From assembly GCA_033398695.1 (NCBI GenBank), contig CM065801.1, positions 8,928,001 through 8,992,000 of the forward strand: a stretch of 64,000 nucleotides of DNA, written 5' to 3'. Made by a program: the position numbers and the translations under genes. This DNA comes from Orobanche coerulescens. Its lineage: Eukaryota > Streptophyta > Magnoliopsida > Lamiales > Orobanchaceae. Numbering within the stretch: the first letter of the stretch is position 1; every line of letters starts with the position of its first letter. Positions 34,325 through 45,095 of this stretch are shown in pieces. The notes under the pieces are model-generated. The model did not search any database. It was given only the letters and a program-made list of their open reading frames with translations, and was not told the origin of the DNA.

Positions 34325-36187
34325 TTATATGTTAAATATATGTATGTATATACGTATATTGATATATATGCCTATGTCGGTGAATGACGAGTGATGAATG
34401 CCAACACTAGCTGATGTACTCAACTTGGATTGATGGATGAACTATACTTATTTATATAATATAGTAAGGTTATATATATATATATATATATATATTCGGA
34501 TGAGTCGCAATATAGGGATATATATGCGGTGTTGGTTGGTTATGCTTGAAGGCTTATTGTGATTGAGTTTTGATTGATAACGTGCGTGTTATTGTTTATT
34601 TGTGTGGTTATGGACTGGCGGAGAAATTGTGTGATTTGATGTACTGAGTTGATAATTATTGTGAGGTTTGTCTGTGTGCTTGATGTTTGAAATAATGTGG
34701 ATACTTGTTGTGAGAAACGTCGTATCCGGGAACCTCTGAGGGTGGGGCGTGCACTCCGGCCTGGTGTATGCTGCGATGTGCGGCTCCATATGGGTGGTGA
34801 ACGCCGGTGTTACCTAATGCGCGCGCAAGGGGCGGCTCTTGCGGGAGTGATCGCCGGCGCGGTGACATGTTCAAGGAGCGGCCAACATACTGGAGTGAAC
34901 GCCGGTACACAGGTGCGCAAGGGAGGCGCCTGCCAGGCTTATTGGTTACGGGTATTTGAGTGATAGCTAAGACCCCGTTACCGAACGATGTTCGTATCTC
35001 AAATTCTTTCAACTCACTTTTAAATGTTGTCTTGTTATAGACCGTGATTCGTGTTTTTTGAAAGTTTGTTTCAACTTGTTTTTAAAGCGTTGGTATCAGG
35101 GTTAATTAACCAAGGAGGTTTGACGAAATCTCTGAGGGTTAATTAATCGGGGGTCTTGAGCAGGATATGTCGAATGAGAGATTGTGCCTTTAATTGTATT
35201 GTGGTGCTATTCTGTGTATTTGGGTCGAGGACCCTGTAAAATGTTGAGATGATTGATCTCTTGATGATGTTATTTGGATTGGGTTGAAAACCCTGTGAGA
35301 TGTTGTAATGACTTCGTTTATGATAGTGTTCTATAAATTGGGTCGAGGACCCCGAATAACGTGACATGGCTTTCGTGTAATTGTTTTCCATATGTTGGGT
35401 CAAGGATCCTAGAGCTTTTGAAATTATTTTCCAAAAGTGTTCCCATTCGATTTTCAAAACCCCAAGACGGCCCGAGTCAATAATAACGTTTGCAAACTAT
35501 CTTATCAAAATACTTTTCCTTTTACAAAAGAGATTTTCCTGACTCCTTGGGCTCGTTTAAAGTTTCATTGATGTTATGTTCCGTAAAGAGAATATGACTA
35601 TGTGATTATCTTTCACCTTGTGTATGCGAGTGCTATTTTGTGTTGACTATGGGAATGTATGGTTTGTGTTAAGGCTTCACGACGGTTGAATTTTGTGTTG
35701 TTATTGTTCGTATATCTTGTATATTATGTACTTGCACTAGCAAAATTCCAGTTTGCTAACCCCCGAGTTTTCGGGGGGTGGGTGCCTGTTATGCGCTCAG
35801 GTTTTGGCAGCTCGGGAGCAGTCACGGGATTGGCTTGGAAGGAGATGGAAGACGATGATGCTAATCACACAAGAGTCAGAGTCTTTTTCTTTTATTCCAT
35901 CCGGGTCGGTATTTTCCCATTTGGTTGAGTATTCACCCTTGCACGGGTGTAGGTTTTCGTTTATTAAATGGAGTTGTCATCCCTTTTGTGTGAAAGTTTA
36001 TTTTTGTCATTGAGATGTAAAATTCATTAGTTTCTGAATTGTTTAATGACCTTGTCGGTCTGCGTTGTATTTAGATTGACCCCGATCGGTCAATCATTGT
36101 GTAGTCTAGTGGAGTTTAGCCTGGTAGATCCTTGTGAGAAGGGCCTACGGCGTGTAACATTTCCGGACATATTCTGGGGGTGTTACA

Positions 36188-36202
36188 ATTATGGTATCAG
36201 AG
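36188..36202 (+). other. Primer-binding site of element D
   Basis: ATTATGGTATCAGAGC follows the LTR; TGGTATCAGAGC is complementary to the 3' end of plant initiator methionine tRNA. Confidence 0.8.
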
Positions 36203-37255
36203 CTTAGGTTTGCGAAAAACCTAGGCCGTTGGGTCAAGTCCATGTCCGGTGTAAGTCGCGCGCATCAGAGTTGTGATTAGTATCGTGGTTCCGACATCAT
36301 CTTCAGGCAATCCGTGATGGTAAGTCTCCCGATCGTAAGTCCTTTTATATTTGTATTTGATTATATTGTGCTAATGTGTTTAATGTGAACTAGGGATTGG
36401 AACTTGTTGGTGATATTATTGTTTTAGGATATAGCATGCGTATACGGTCCGAGTAAAAATGGTTATGTAGTATGCTTCGGAAGTCGAGCATATTTATCGG
36501 TTTCTACATTTCATTAGAGTAAATCTTTGAGTGTTAATTTTATCCGCTGCGTGAGTATTTTGAGATGGATTTTGGTATCTTGCAAACCGAGTTCTATTTC
36601 CTAAAACTGATTCCCTAAACCGAGTTTTGATATTTTGGTCTTGCGCGTTTTGATGGTATTATTATGACGGTATTTGATATTTTATAAATGACTTTTGTGA
36701 GTATTTGAAAATATTACCGACTTCGGACTTTTTGGCATTTTGAACATTTTTAAAAAATGATTTTTAACCTGGTGGGTTCCGGCGCGGGGCCCACGACGCT
36801 GTAATATCACGAATATCTTAAAGTGGTGCTTTGAAATTTTCTAACATTGTGAAAAGCCATGATTTAATGTCGTCATGTTAAATGGTCACGTATCTCGGTG
36901 GAAAATTCTTTCGAATAAATATTTTGGTAGAAGAGGAAAGATTTTCAAAATTGTGGTATTTGGGGACTCTAACACTTTTGAAATATTTCAAATTAGTTAC
37001 AATTCAATTTTTAATTTTTCTTTTATACATTACTCGAAAATAATTTTAGAGTCGTTATATAAACTTCCTCTTCCGAAATATAAGACAGTATTTACAAGTC
37101 TTGGGCGCAACGTGACTAGCCCTCTTTTCCAAAAAATTTGTTTTCATTAAGTGCATACATATAATGATCGTCCTCGTCGAAGGACTCGAAATTGACTTCA
37201 TAAAACTTTGTGCTTTACGATATTACCGTTATTCTAAGGATGCTAACTAAAACTC

Positions 37256-37840
37256 GTGTTGATAATTGTGGTATATTGTACGACTGATAAATTAATAATG
37301 TTGAACGGTATTATCTGCATTATTATGTCGAGCCTCGGCGGACGTAGACGTGATGATGGGAATGGAAGCGGCGAGCTGGTTCGTACGACAACGATTCATG
37401 CTACAGTGAAGGAGTATCAAAATCAAACGATATCCTATGAAATCTCCTCAGTAGTCGAGCCCACGAGCGAAGCCAAGAGACCGAGGACATCTGGGAAATT
37501 TTTGGTCGGTGAAGAGTCTAAGGCTCCCAAACCCCCACGTCGTTCGGACGCGTCGTCTTCGCGATCGGGAGTGAGCGCTGGGAATCCCAAGCCAGCATCG
37601 GTGACTCTCGGTAAGAAGGGAGGGTGCTTCAACTGCAATCGTCGGGGACATCTTCGTGCAAATTGTCCCTTTCCACTCTTAACTTGTTACCGGTGCGGGT
37701 GTGAAGGTCATCGGGAGAAACATTGTGAGATAATTTCCGAACTTGCAAAGAATGCTACCCTGTTGGCGAACAGAGCAAGTGACCGAAGAATGTCCCGAAA
37801 CCCAATGTCTCCTTCTGAGGAGCCTAACATGGGAGAATGA
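37256..37840 (+). CDS. Nucleocapsid-like zinc-knuckle ORF of element D
   Basis: The 194-residue frame (or 171 from the Met at 37325) has a Ser/Lys/Pro-rich linker and then two CCHC-type knuckles. The first is CFNCNRRGHLRANC (C-x2-C-x4-H-x4-C); the second is CYRCGCEGHREKHC. This corresponds to the C-terminal nucleocapsid part of a Ty3-type Gag. The capsid domain, protease, RT and integrase are missing. The stop lies 700 bases before the 3' LTR. It may bind element RNA, or may simply be what a deletion left. Confidence 0.7.
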   Translation: MLIIVVYCTTDKLIMLNGIICIIMSSLGGRRRDDGNGSGELVRTTTIHATVKEYQNQTISYEISSVVEPTSEAKRPRTSGKFLVGEESKAPKPPRRSDASSSRSGVSAGNPKPASVTLGKKGGCFNCNRRGHLRANCPFPLLTCYRCGCEGHREKHCEIISELAKNATLLANRASDRRMSRNPMSPSEEPNMGE

Positions 37841-38527
37841 ATATTTTGTAATATGTCCTAATCGTTGCTGATTCCAACAATCGTGACTTCGATCGTTTTT
37901 TGTTTCATTGCTTTACGTTTCCATCTTTTGTTGTTCTAAGTTTCGGGATCGTAATGTCCTTTTAGTATGGGGGAGTGTATTACCCGTACTTTTCTTAGTA
38001 TTTCCGGTATTGTGTGACCTTTCATTGTTGGTAATTCAATTGTGATCCTCTCGACGATTTTAAACTACCTTGTTCTACTTAGCCTACCGTCCTCCGAACG
38101 AATCTCGGAGCTGTTTTGATAAATCCCGTGGATTATTATGGCTTTTCCACATCCGAATTTGATTCTTGCAAATTTTGTTTGAAACTATTGTTCCCACATG
38201 TACAATTAATTTTTCCAAATGTGTTATGAACTTAGATGCGGTTGGTCGAGCTCGAAACATGGTTTCAGGACGTCTGAGCCGTTTTGTGATTTTCCTTAAC
38301 TCTTGGAGCTCTTATCTCCAAACTCATACTCCTCCACCTCGACTTCTCTTGTTCACATATATTTTATCGCCTTGACTCACATACCAGATGCTTGCTTAGT
38401 CAGTTCATTGTATTTCAAGGATTCTCGCGTTCGCGCATTGCTCGTGATGTTTCCGGGCTGAGCAAAGTAGTTATTTTCCTTGATCGTTTCACCGCTCTCT
38501 ATTTTAAGTTTCGGGACGAAACTTATT

Positions 38528-38541
38528 TTAAGGGGGTAGAA
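38528..38541 (+). other. Polypurine tract of element D
   Basis: TTAAGGGGGTAGAA directly before the TGTAATACCC start of the 3' LTR. Confidence 0.75.
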
Positions 38542-39897
38542 TGTAATACCCGAGATTTTTATTCTGATTAATTTGAAATTTTCTTTTTAGACCGAAAATT
38601 TCTCGGTTGTCGAGCGTTGGTATTATTTTCTCGACGATTGATTTTGTGTTTATTGTAATAACCGCGTATTTCATGTGTATTATTTTAGAATTCATATTAT
38701 GGCTATATGTATTTGAGGGACACGAGGGGTGTTATTGGAATATTCATGGTTGGTAATCATTGAGTTTTGTGGTTTCCGGATTTGTGTTCGTTCTGGCCGG
38801 ACTTCGTGAATTTAATGCTGGGAAGTAGCAGTAGCGCGCGCTAGACTGCATTTCTAGCGCACGCTAATAATGTGTGAGTAGCGCATGCTACTCTTGTGCG
38901 TAGCGCACTCTAGGCCGGTTGGGCAGTGAGCTTTCTGGACTCTGGAATGGGGCGTTAGCGCACGTTAATGACGGGCTAGCGTACACTATTTCGTTTTATT
39001 AGCGCGCGTTATTAATGAATTAGCGCGCGCTATGTCGGCAGGACAGTGAGGGCAGAATGTTTCTGGACTGCTGGTGATAGCAGGTAGCGCACGCTATTGT
39101 TTGGAGCTAGCGTGCGCTAAGTGTCGATCGATAGCGCACGCTAATAATGTGTGGGTAGCGCACGCTACCGGAGTCAGACAGTAGATTCTGGACTGCCATT
39201 TTCTTTTTCAATACACCGACTTTGAGCCCGTTAGCGCACGCTAAACTTTAAGCCTAGCGTGCGCTAATCCCTCCCAGTATATATATGCTGGGCAGGCTCA
39301 GAATCGTCATTTTCTTCCCTTCCTTCTCCTCCTCCGGCGGCTGAGTGTTCTTGAGCGTATAAGAGTGCAGATTTCGGTCGGATTTCATCATCCAACAACA
39401 CTTTTGAGTTCCTAACACCGAGTTATCAACATCTCATCAACTTTCACCGTCCAAATCAAGGTAAAATCCGCGTGAACCCTAGTTCTTCATATTTTGGGTT
39501 TTTTGATGAGATCTTCGATTCTAAGCTATTTTAGCTCAGATTTGTGTTAGATTATGATTATGAAGTCCTAATCCCTTGTTTTCCTTGAAGTCTACGAATT
39601 TTGTTTCGAGTTTTCATCCATTAAATGGAGTATGAACGACTCCGTCCCCATAGTGTTTGATTAAATGTTCATGAGGGTAGAACTTAGGGTGAATCCTTCT
39701 GTTTCCGTGGTGTTGTGTTCTGATTCGATATTTCGATGTGTTAGGATTGAATTTTTGAAGGAAGTGCGGACCGTACGTTCATCCGTTTGTTGTTTCCCGT
39801 ATCATCCGAATTGAGGCAAGTACCTTGATATACGAATTGTAACTGCCTGAAATCATTGTTGTCGAAGTGTATGAATTTATACGGATGTATATATATG

Positions 39898-39932
<35 letters not shown>

Positions 39933-41809
39933 ATATATATATAGATTTATATATATTTATATGTTAAATATATGTATGTATATACGTATATTGATATATA
40001 TGCCTATGTCGGTGAATGACGAGTGATGAATGCTAACACTAGTTGACGTACTCAACTTGGATTGATGGATAAACTATACTTATTCATATAATATAGTAAG
40101 GTTATATATATATATATTCGTATGAGTCGCAATATAGGGATATATGTGCGGTGTTGGTTGGTTATGCTTGAAGGCTTCTTGTGATTGAGTTTTGATTGAT
40201 AACGTGCGTGTTATTGTTTATTTGTGTGGTTATGGACTGGCGGAGAAATTGTGTGATTTGATGTACTGAGTTGATAATTATTGTGAGGTTTGTTTGTGTG
40301 CTTGATGTTTGAAATAATGTGGATACTTGTTGTGAGAAACGTCGTATCCGGGAACCTCTGAGGGCGAGGCGTGCACTCCGGCCTGGTGTATGCTGCAATG
40401 TGCGGCTCCATATGGGTGGTGAACGCCGGTGTTACCTAATGCGCGCGCAAGGGGCGGCTCTTGCGGGAGTGATCGCCGGCGCGGTGACATGTTCAAGGAG
40501 CGGCCAACATAGTGGAGTGAACGCCGGTACACAGGTGCGCAAGGGAGGCGCCTGCCAGGCTTATTGGTTACGGGTATTTGAGTGATAGCTAAGACCCCGT
40601 TATCGAACGATGTTCGTATCTCAAATTCTTTCAACTCACTTTTAAATGTTGTCTTGTTATAGACCGCGATTCGTGTTTTTTGAAAGTTTGTTTCAACTTG
40701 TTTTTAAAGCGTTGGTATCAGGGTTAATTAACCAAGGAGGTTTGACGAAATCTCTGAGGGTTAATTAATCGGGGGTCTTGAGCAGGATATGTCGAATGAG
40801 AGATTGTGCCTTTGATTGTATTGTGGTGTTATTCTGTGTATATGGGTCGAGGACCCTGTGAAATGTTGAGATGATTGATCTCTTGATTATGTTATTTGGA
40901 TTGGGTTGAAAACCCTGTGAGATGTTGTAATGACTTCGTTTATGATAGTGTTCTATAAATTGGGTCGAGGACCCCAAATAACATGACATGGATTTCGTGT
41001 AATTGTTTTCCATATGTTGGGTCAATGACCCTAGAGCTTTTGAAATTATTTTCCAAAAGTGTTCCCATTCGATTTTCAAAACCCCAAGACGGCCCGAGTC
41101 AATAATAACGTTTGCAAACTATCTTATCAAAATACTTTTCCTTTTACAAAAGGGATTTTCCTGACTCATTGGGCTCGTTTAAAGTTTCATTGATGTTATG
41201 TTCCGTAAAGAGAATATGACTATGTGATTATCTTTCACCTTGTGTATGCGAGTGCTATTCTGTGTTGACTATGGGAATGTATGGTTTGTGTTAAGGCTTC
41301 ACGACGGTTGAATTTTGTGTTGTTATTGTTCGTATATCTTGTATATTATGTGCTTGCACTAGCAAAATTCCAGTTTGCTAACCCCCGAGTTTTCGGGAGG
41401 TGGGTGCCTGTTATGCGCTCAGGTTTTGGCAGCTCGGGAGCAGTCACGGGATTGGCTTGGAAGGACATGGAAGACGACGATGCTAATCACACAAGAGTCA
41501 GAGTCTTTTTCTTTTATTCCATCCGGGTCGGTATTTTCCCATTTGGTTGAGTATTCACCCTTGCACGGGTGTAGGTTTTCGTTTATTAAATGGAGTTGCC
41601 ATCCCTTTTTGTTTGAAAGTTTATTTTGTCATTGAGATGTAAAATTCATTAGTTTCTGAATTGGTTAATGACCTTGTCGGTCTGCGTTGTATTTAGATTG
41701 ACCCCGGTCGGTCAATCATTGTGTAGTCTAGTGGAGTTTAGCCTAGTAGATCCTTGTGAGAAGGGCCTACGGCGTGTAACATTTCCGGACGTATTCTGGG
41801 GGTGTTACA
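38542..41809 (+). repeat. 3' LTR of element D
   Basis: Near-identical to 32946-36187. Differences are mainly single substitutions and length changes in the TA/TG microsatellite near 39890-39960. Confidence 0.9.
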
Positions 41810-42114
41810 CAACCTACGCGGGTTCAATCCCGGCACGGACCTCGGCGTCCGTCTCCATGTGGAACTCCGCGGAAGTCTCATCCCTGGCGGTCGAAGTCTC
41901 GGCGGCAGAAGAGCTCCCCATTTCATACACGGATTGATTTCCTCCGGACATATTCAAAGAAGAAGGAAGGAGAAAAAGTTTTTTTTTTCTTTTTCTTCTT
42001 ACCTAAGGGCTGAGTCGAACGACGCTCGGCAAAAGAAGCTTCAAAGGATTCAGGTGATTTTCTTCTTCTCTGACAAATGTGCTCATAAAGAATGAACCCA
42101 GAAACCCTAGCCCC

Positions 42115-42124
42115 CTTTTTATAG
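42115..42124 (-). promoter_or_regulatory. TATA box of the antisense transcription unit of element A
   Basis: In minus sense the sequence reads CCTATAAAAAGGGGGC, followed by CTAGGGTTTCTGGG and an AG/GTAAGA donor-like junction near 42002. A T-rich stretch then leads to the ATG at 41951. This looks like a promoter plus a 5' UTR intron for the antisense ORF. Confidence 0.6.
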
Positions 42125-42487
42125 GCGAATGCGGGGGCTTCTGGGCAAATTTGCGAAACCTCGAGGGTCGAAGCACAAAGATCGGAAAGTCCGCATTAAA
42201 TGACGCCCTCGAGACCCGCGTGCGCGTCGTTTCGAGGGCACGCCAGGCGAGGAGTCTGACGAGCCGTCGGGCTCCCCCAACAGGAGCGTGACACATGCCC
42301 ACGGGGCAACTCAAGTCAACTTCCATCTCCCGCTCTTTCCAGCGACCGAGTAGGTCGTCCGAAATTCAAAATGGAGACCCGCGCGAGAAGACGATCGCCT
42401 GCTCCATAAAAACGATGAGTCGCTCGCAGTCCATTCAAGCGATCGCCAGTAGAACCACCTCACCCCACGTCTTCAACATCGGAGCGA
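42125..42487. other. Region between the antisense promoter and the purine tract of A
   Basis: GC-rich, with no gene. The part 42425-42487 matches the stretch before the purine tract in B and C (GTAGAACCACCTCACCCC and CTTCAACATCGGAGC). Confidence 0.5.
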
Positions 42488-42499
42488 GCTGGGGGTAAT
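42488..42499 (+). other. Polypurine tract of element A
   Basis: GCTGGGGGTAAT immediately before the TGTTGTGCGCC start of the 3' LTR; same position and sequence type as in B. Confidence 0.7.
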
Positions 42500-43573
42500 T
42501 GTTGTGCGCCGATTTATACGCCTCAGAGTAGGCGATCGCCTCTATCGCGATCGGCCGCCTCAAAGCATCAACAGTCCGCCGACGGGCACAGAGGCCGGTC
42601 GACCCAAGTTTAGTATCAAATGAACCAAGGCAGTCTTGGCAAGCTAAGATGTCAGATCAAGGTCAAGTACCGGGCGATCGACTCGCAAGGCGATCGCCTT
42701 CAGTGCCCGCTCATCGACGACCATCTTATTCCGCGTGCCAGGCCGACCTCCATCTAGTCTACGAAGACTGGAATCTCGGGAAGAAGACCCACGTGCAGAT
42801 CCGCAAACGGTGCAGCAGGATAAGGCTTTTTGACTCCAGCCCATTACTAGCAGTCAGTGACAAGGACAGCCTCACCTACCGACAAGATCCGCAAAAGGCG
42901 CCCTAGGCGGGATCTCCCAGGAATTATTCTCGGGGCACGTCTCGGTTTCTCATTGGTTCGCACAGCTGACATCCTGTAACGGCTGCGGACTTTAAGGAAA
43001 CCAACCCACGTGCTCATGCGATCGCCCCGGTCGCCACCAATGGCGTGTCAGAAGCATTAAATGAGCATTTAATGCTGGAAAGACGGTCGCCCGCTTGGGA
43101 TAGAAACATCCCAACCACCTCCTCTTCTATAAATAGGAGACTTCCAGCGTTCACGAAAAGGTTCAGTTCAGTTCACAAGAAGATCAGAACATTCAGACAG
43201 TCACACATCAATATACACTTCCCTCAAGAGAAATCACAAATATAGAGAGACGATCGGCATAAACGAATTCCCTTTCTGTATTTAATCTTTGTTACAAGAA
43301 CTCACAAAGCATTAATTCTGGTTCTTCCGGCAATCATCAGCTCTTAGCTGCTAGACACCTAGGGTTATTACACTCATTGTAATCGCACTAGAACGTTAAT
43401 ACTTGTACTCAAACAGTATTTTTATTAATAATATCTCGCGAGAACATTCAAGCCCGGGACTAACAACCCGGCAAATCTTGTGTTATTTTCATTCCATCGC
43501 TCGTGCTCTTGCATTTTGTTTGTTACTCATTCATTCCAGCAATCCCTCCCGAATAATATTTTGGGTAACAACA
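42500..43573 (+). repeat. 3' LTR of element A
   Basis: Matches 8703-9749; starts TGTTGTGCGCCG and ends GGGTAACAACA. Confidence 0.87.
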
Positions 43574-44236
43574 ACCGGTCAGAAGACGGCATACCTCTGT
43601 TGCCGGTAGTTCGTTTTTGTCTCTAGTTTTTTTATAATATTAATTCAATTATAATACCGCCACTATGGCATTATGATATGATATTTTTTTCTGATAGCCC
43701 CTTCATCCCACTCAAAACTTATTTTTTTTTCTTTTTTTATATTTTTATGAGCTTTGCATTTATCATATTTACACAATACCTTTTATTTTTTAAACTCCAA
43801 CACACGCTCACTATCTGTATCTTTTATTTTTTAATATACATCATATATTTATTATTATTACTTATATTAATTATTATTTACACTAAATATATACTTTCTA
43901 TCAAAATTTATGCAGAACAAAGGAGAAGGCTCGAAATCCAGAGTTATTTCCGAATGAACGAAAGTGTCCACGAGTTCGGACAGAAAGTAATACACAAGGA
44001 CAATAATAATCTATCCCATATACCAATGTCTACTAAATCACATGACTCATTCTATTATTCATAACAGCATCACTTCACCAATATCGTGAATCGGAACCAA
44101 ACCGTCTTAAAACGGTTGACGATTCCGATTTTGAATCGAACCGCGATCAATGACTGACTGAACTGCGGTCAACGGTTCAAAACCACCGGTTCAAACCGAA
44201 CGGCTGAACACCTCTGGGAAAACATAAACTAATACA
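43574..44236. other. AT-rich flank with an eroded hAT-like end
   Basis: No gene. The segment 44085-44217 is rich in AACCG/CGGTT words and ends CGGCTGAACACCTCTG, whose complement CAGAGGTGTTCAGCCG resembles another hAT-type terminus. No partner end was found. Confidence 0.45.
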
Positions 44237-44841
44237 TAGGGTTGTAAACGAACCGAGCCGAGCCGAGCTTTGACCTAAACGAGCCGAGCTCAATTTTTTT
44301 CCCTGACTAGCCGAGCCGGGCTTTGTATCGCACAAAAAATGTGTTCGAGCTCGAGCTCGTTAATAAAACGAATCGAACTCGAGCTGTTCGCGAACAACTC
44401 GAGCCGAGTCGAGCTCGAGCCGAGCTCGAGCTGTTCGCGAATAATTATATATTTTTAAAGTATTTAAATAATATATTTGAATTATTTAAAATAAATATTT
44501 TAAAATAATCATTAAAAATTATATATTTTTTAAATATATATAAAAAATAATATTTTAATATATGAAAATTATTTAACAAATTATTAATCTATAATATAAT
44601 ATATAAATATTATTAAAATAAATTTAAAAATATATTTATTAATCGAGTCGAACCGAGCTTGAGCCCATCTCGAGCCGAGCTCGAGCCGCACATGTCCAAG
44701 CTCGGCTCGAGCTCGTTTTCTTAACGAACAGTTTTTTGTGTTCGAGTTCGAGCTCGAGTTCTTAACGAACCGAGCCGAACCGAGCTCTTAACGAGCCGAG
44801 CCGAGCTTTGTTCGCGAACAGCTCGGTTCGTTTACAGCCCT
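44237..44841. mobile_element. hAT-type non-autonomous element (family 1), complete copy, 605 bp
   Basis: Starts TAGGGTTGTAAACGAACCG and ends CGGTTCGTTTACAGCCCTG, inverted repeats with two mismatches. Both ends are arrays of GAGCCGAGC/GAGCTCG words around an AT core. It shares its right two-thirds with 1-389. No convincing 8-bp duplication. It lies about 250 bases upstream of the MED33 start codon. Confidence 0.82.
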
Positions 44842-45095
44842 GAACACTGTTAATTTACAACTGTTTAAAAAAAGAAAGTTTCGCCCCACCCGGCCCCGAC
44901 CTCCTCCAAAAAGCTGACTGCATTTGGTACTTTCTCAGAGAAAGTTTCTCTGCTGTTTGAAAACTTAGGCGGACGAGACGCACAGTGGCAGTGTAATCGG
45001 AGTTTATTCTCTTTCCCCAAACTCTATGAACCGAGATCTGCCTGCACCCTGATTTTTCTGTAACCGTCGAGTAGAATTTCTGGTTCTGAGTTCAT
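44842..45095 (+). promoter_or_regulatory. 5' flank and 5' UTR of MED33
   Basis: The stretch from about 44990 is homologous to the upstream part of the pseudogene (2820-2940), including CTCTTTCCC and GAGTAGAATTT words, which suggests transcribed leader sequence. No clear TATA box. The hAT-type element ends at 44841, so the proximal promoter space is only about 250 bases unless the element contributes. Confidence 0.45.

Larger units (their letters stand above)
32946..36187 (+). repeat. 5' LTR of element D
   Basis: About 3.24 kb. It carries the palindrome array at 33236-33670, a TATA box in a hairpin at 33677-33697, (TA)n tracts near 34300 and 34470, and four GGGTCGAGGACCCT-like palindromic blocks at 35221-35415. 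The short open frames inside recur in the other LTR only because the LTRs are copies. Confidence 0.9.
32946..41809 (+). mobile_element. LTR retrotransposon D: 3.2-kb LTRs, Tekay-like ends, almost no coding sequence
   Basis: LTRs at 32946-36187 and 38542-41809 begin TGTAATACCCGAG and end GGGGTGTTACA. The exact duplication CAACC lies at 32941-32945 and 41810-41814. The primer site ATGGTATCAGAGC follows the 5' LTR (initiator-Met-tRNA type) and the purine tract AAGGGGGTAGAA precedes the 3' LTR. LTR ends, primer site and LTR length fit Tekay/Del chromoviruses. The 2.35-kb interior has only a zinc-knuckle ORF. The two LTRs are nearly identical, which implies a recent insertion. Confidence 0.93.
24811..41951 (-). 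pseudogene. Antisense multi-exon ORF of element A (gypsy-type transposon domain, coiled coil)
   Basis: Minus-strand exons are interrupted by later insertions. Exon 1 runs 41951-41815, then continues on the other side of element D from 32945 to about 32149. Exon 2 runs 26395-26229, just past element C. Exon 3 is 26143-25783 and exon 4 is 25708-24811; phases match across the GT-AG introns. Exon 1 holds a block (EAELRFPLSFAVSYLLTAWN, LTPNAWLQIVCTL, then MTKWFWVGGAW) that fits the putative gypsy-type transposon domain found in accessory proteins of Tat-group elements. Exon 3 ends in a basic, Pro/Glu-rich region, and exon 4 is a long Ala/Lys/Glu coiled coil. The frame has TAG at the end of the first segment and TAA after KFDFS, and is split by D and C. 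The role of such antisense proteins is unknown. Confidence 0.75.
8703..43573 (+). mobile_element. LTR retrotransposon A: composite, gag plus antisense ORF, no pol, Tat-lineage type
   Basis: Matching LTRs lie at 8703-9749 and 42500-43573, both starting TGTTGTGCG and ending near GGGTAACARCA. They are followed by a primer-binding-like site and preceded by a purine tract respectively. Flanks GCCGG (8698-8702) and ACCGG (43574-43578) are a slightly decayed 5-bp duplication. The inside holds a disrupted gag, 3' tandem repeats and an antisense multi-exon ORF whose protein has a gypsy-type transposon domain. That layout recalls the Grande/Tat group of Ty3-type elements. The 35-kb span is inflated by the nested elements B, C, D, a probable solo LTR and two hAT elements. 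No protease, RT, RNase H or integrase was found in what remains. Confidence 0.8.

Noticed and set aside
34656..35012. 118-residue minus-strand frame conserved at 40278-40634 in the second D LTR
   Set aside because: Conservation only reflects LTR identity; no domain, and similar-size frames occur on both strands.
8703..43573. GCGATCGC as a sign of cyanobacterial (HIP1) contamination
   Set aside because: The octamer lies inside plant LTR retrotransposons with plant-type splice sites and target duplications continuous with plant genes.
44842..44850. 8-bp target duplication for the family 1 element at 44237-44841
   Set aside because: The flanks CTAATACA and GAACACTG do not match convincingly.
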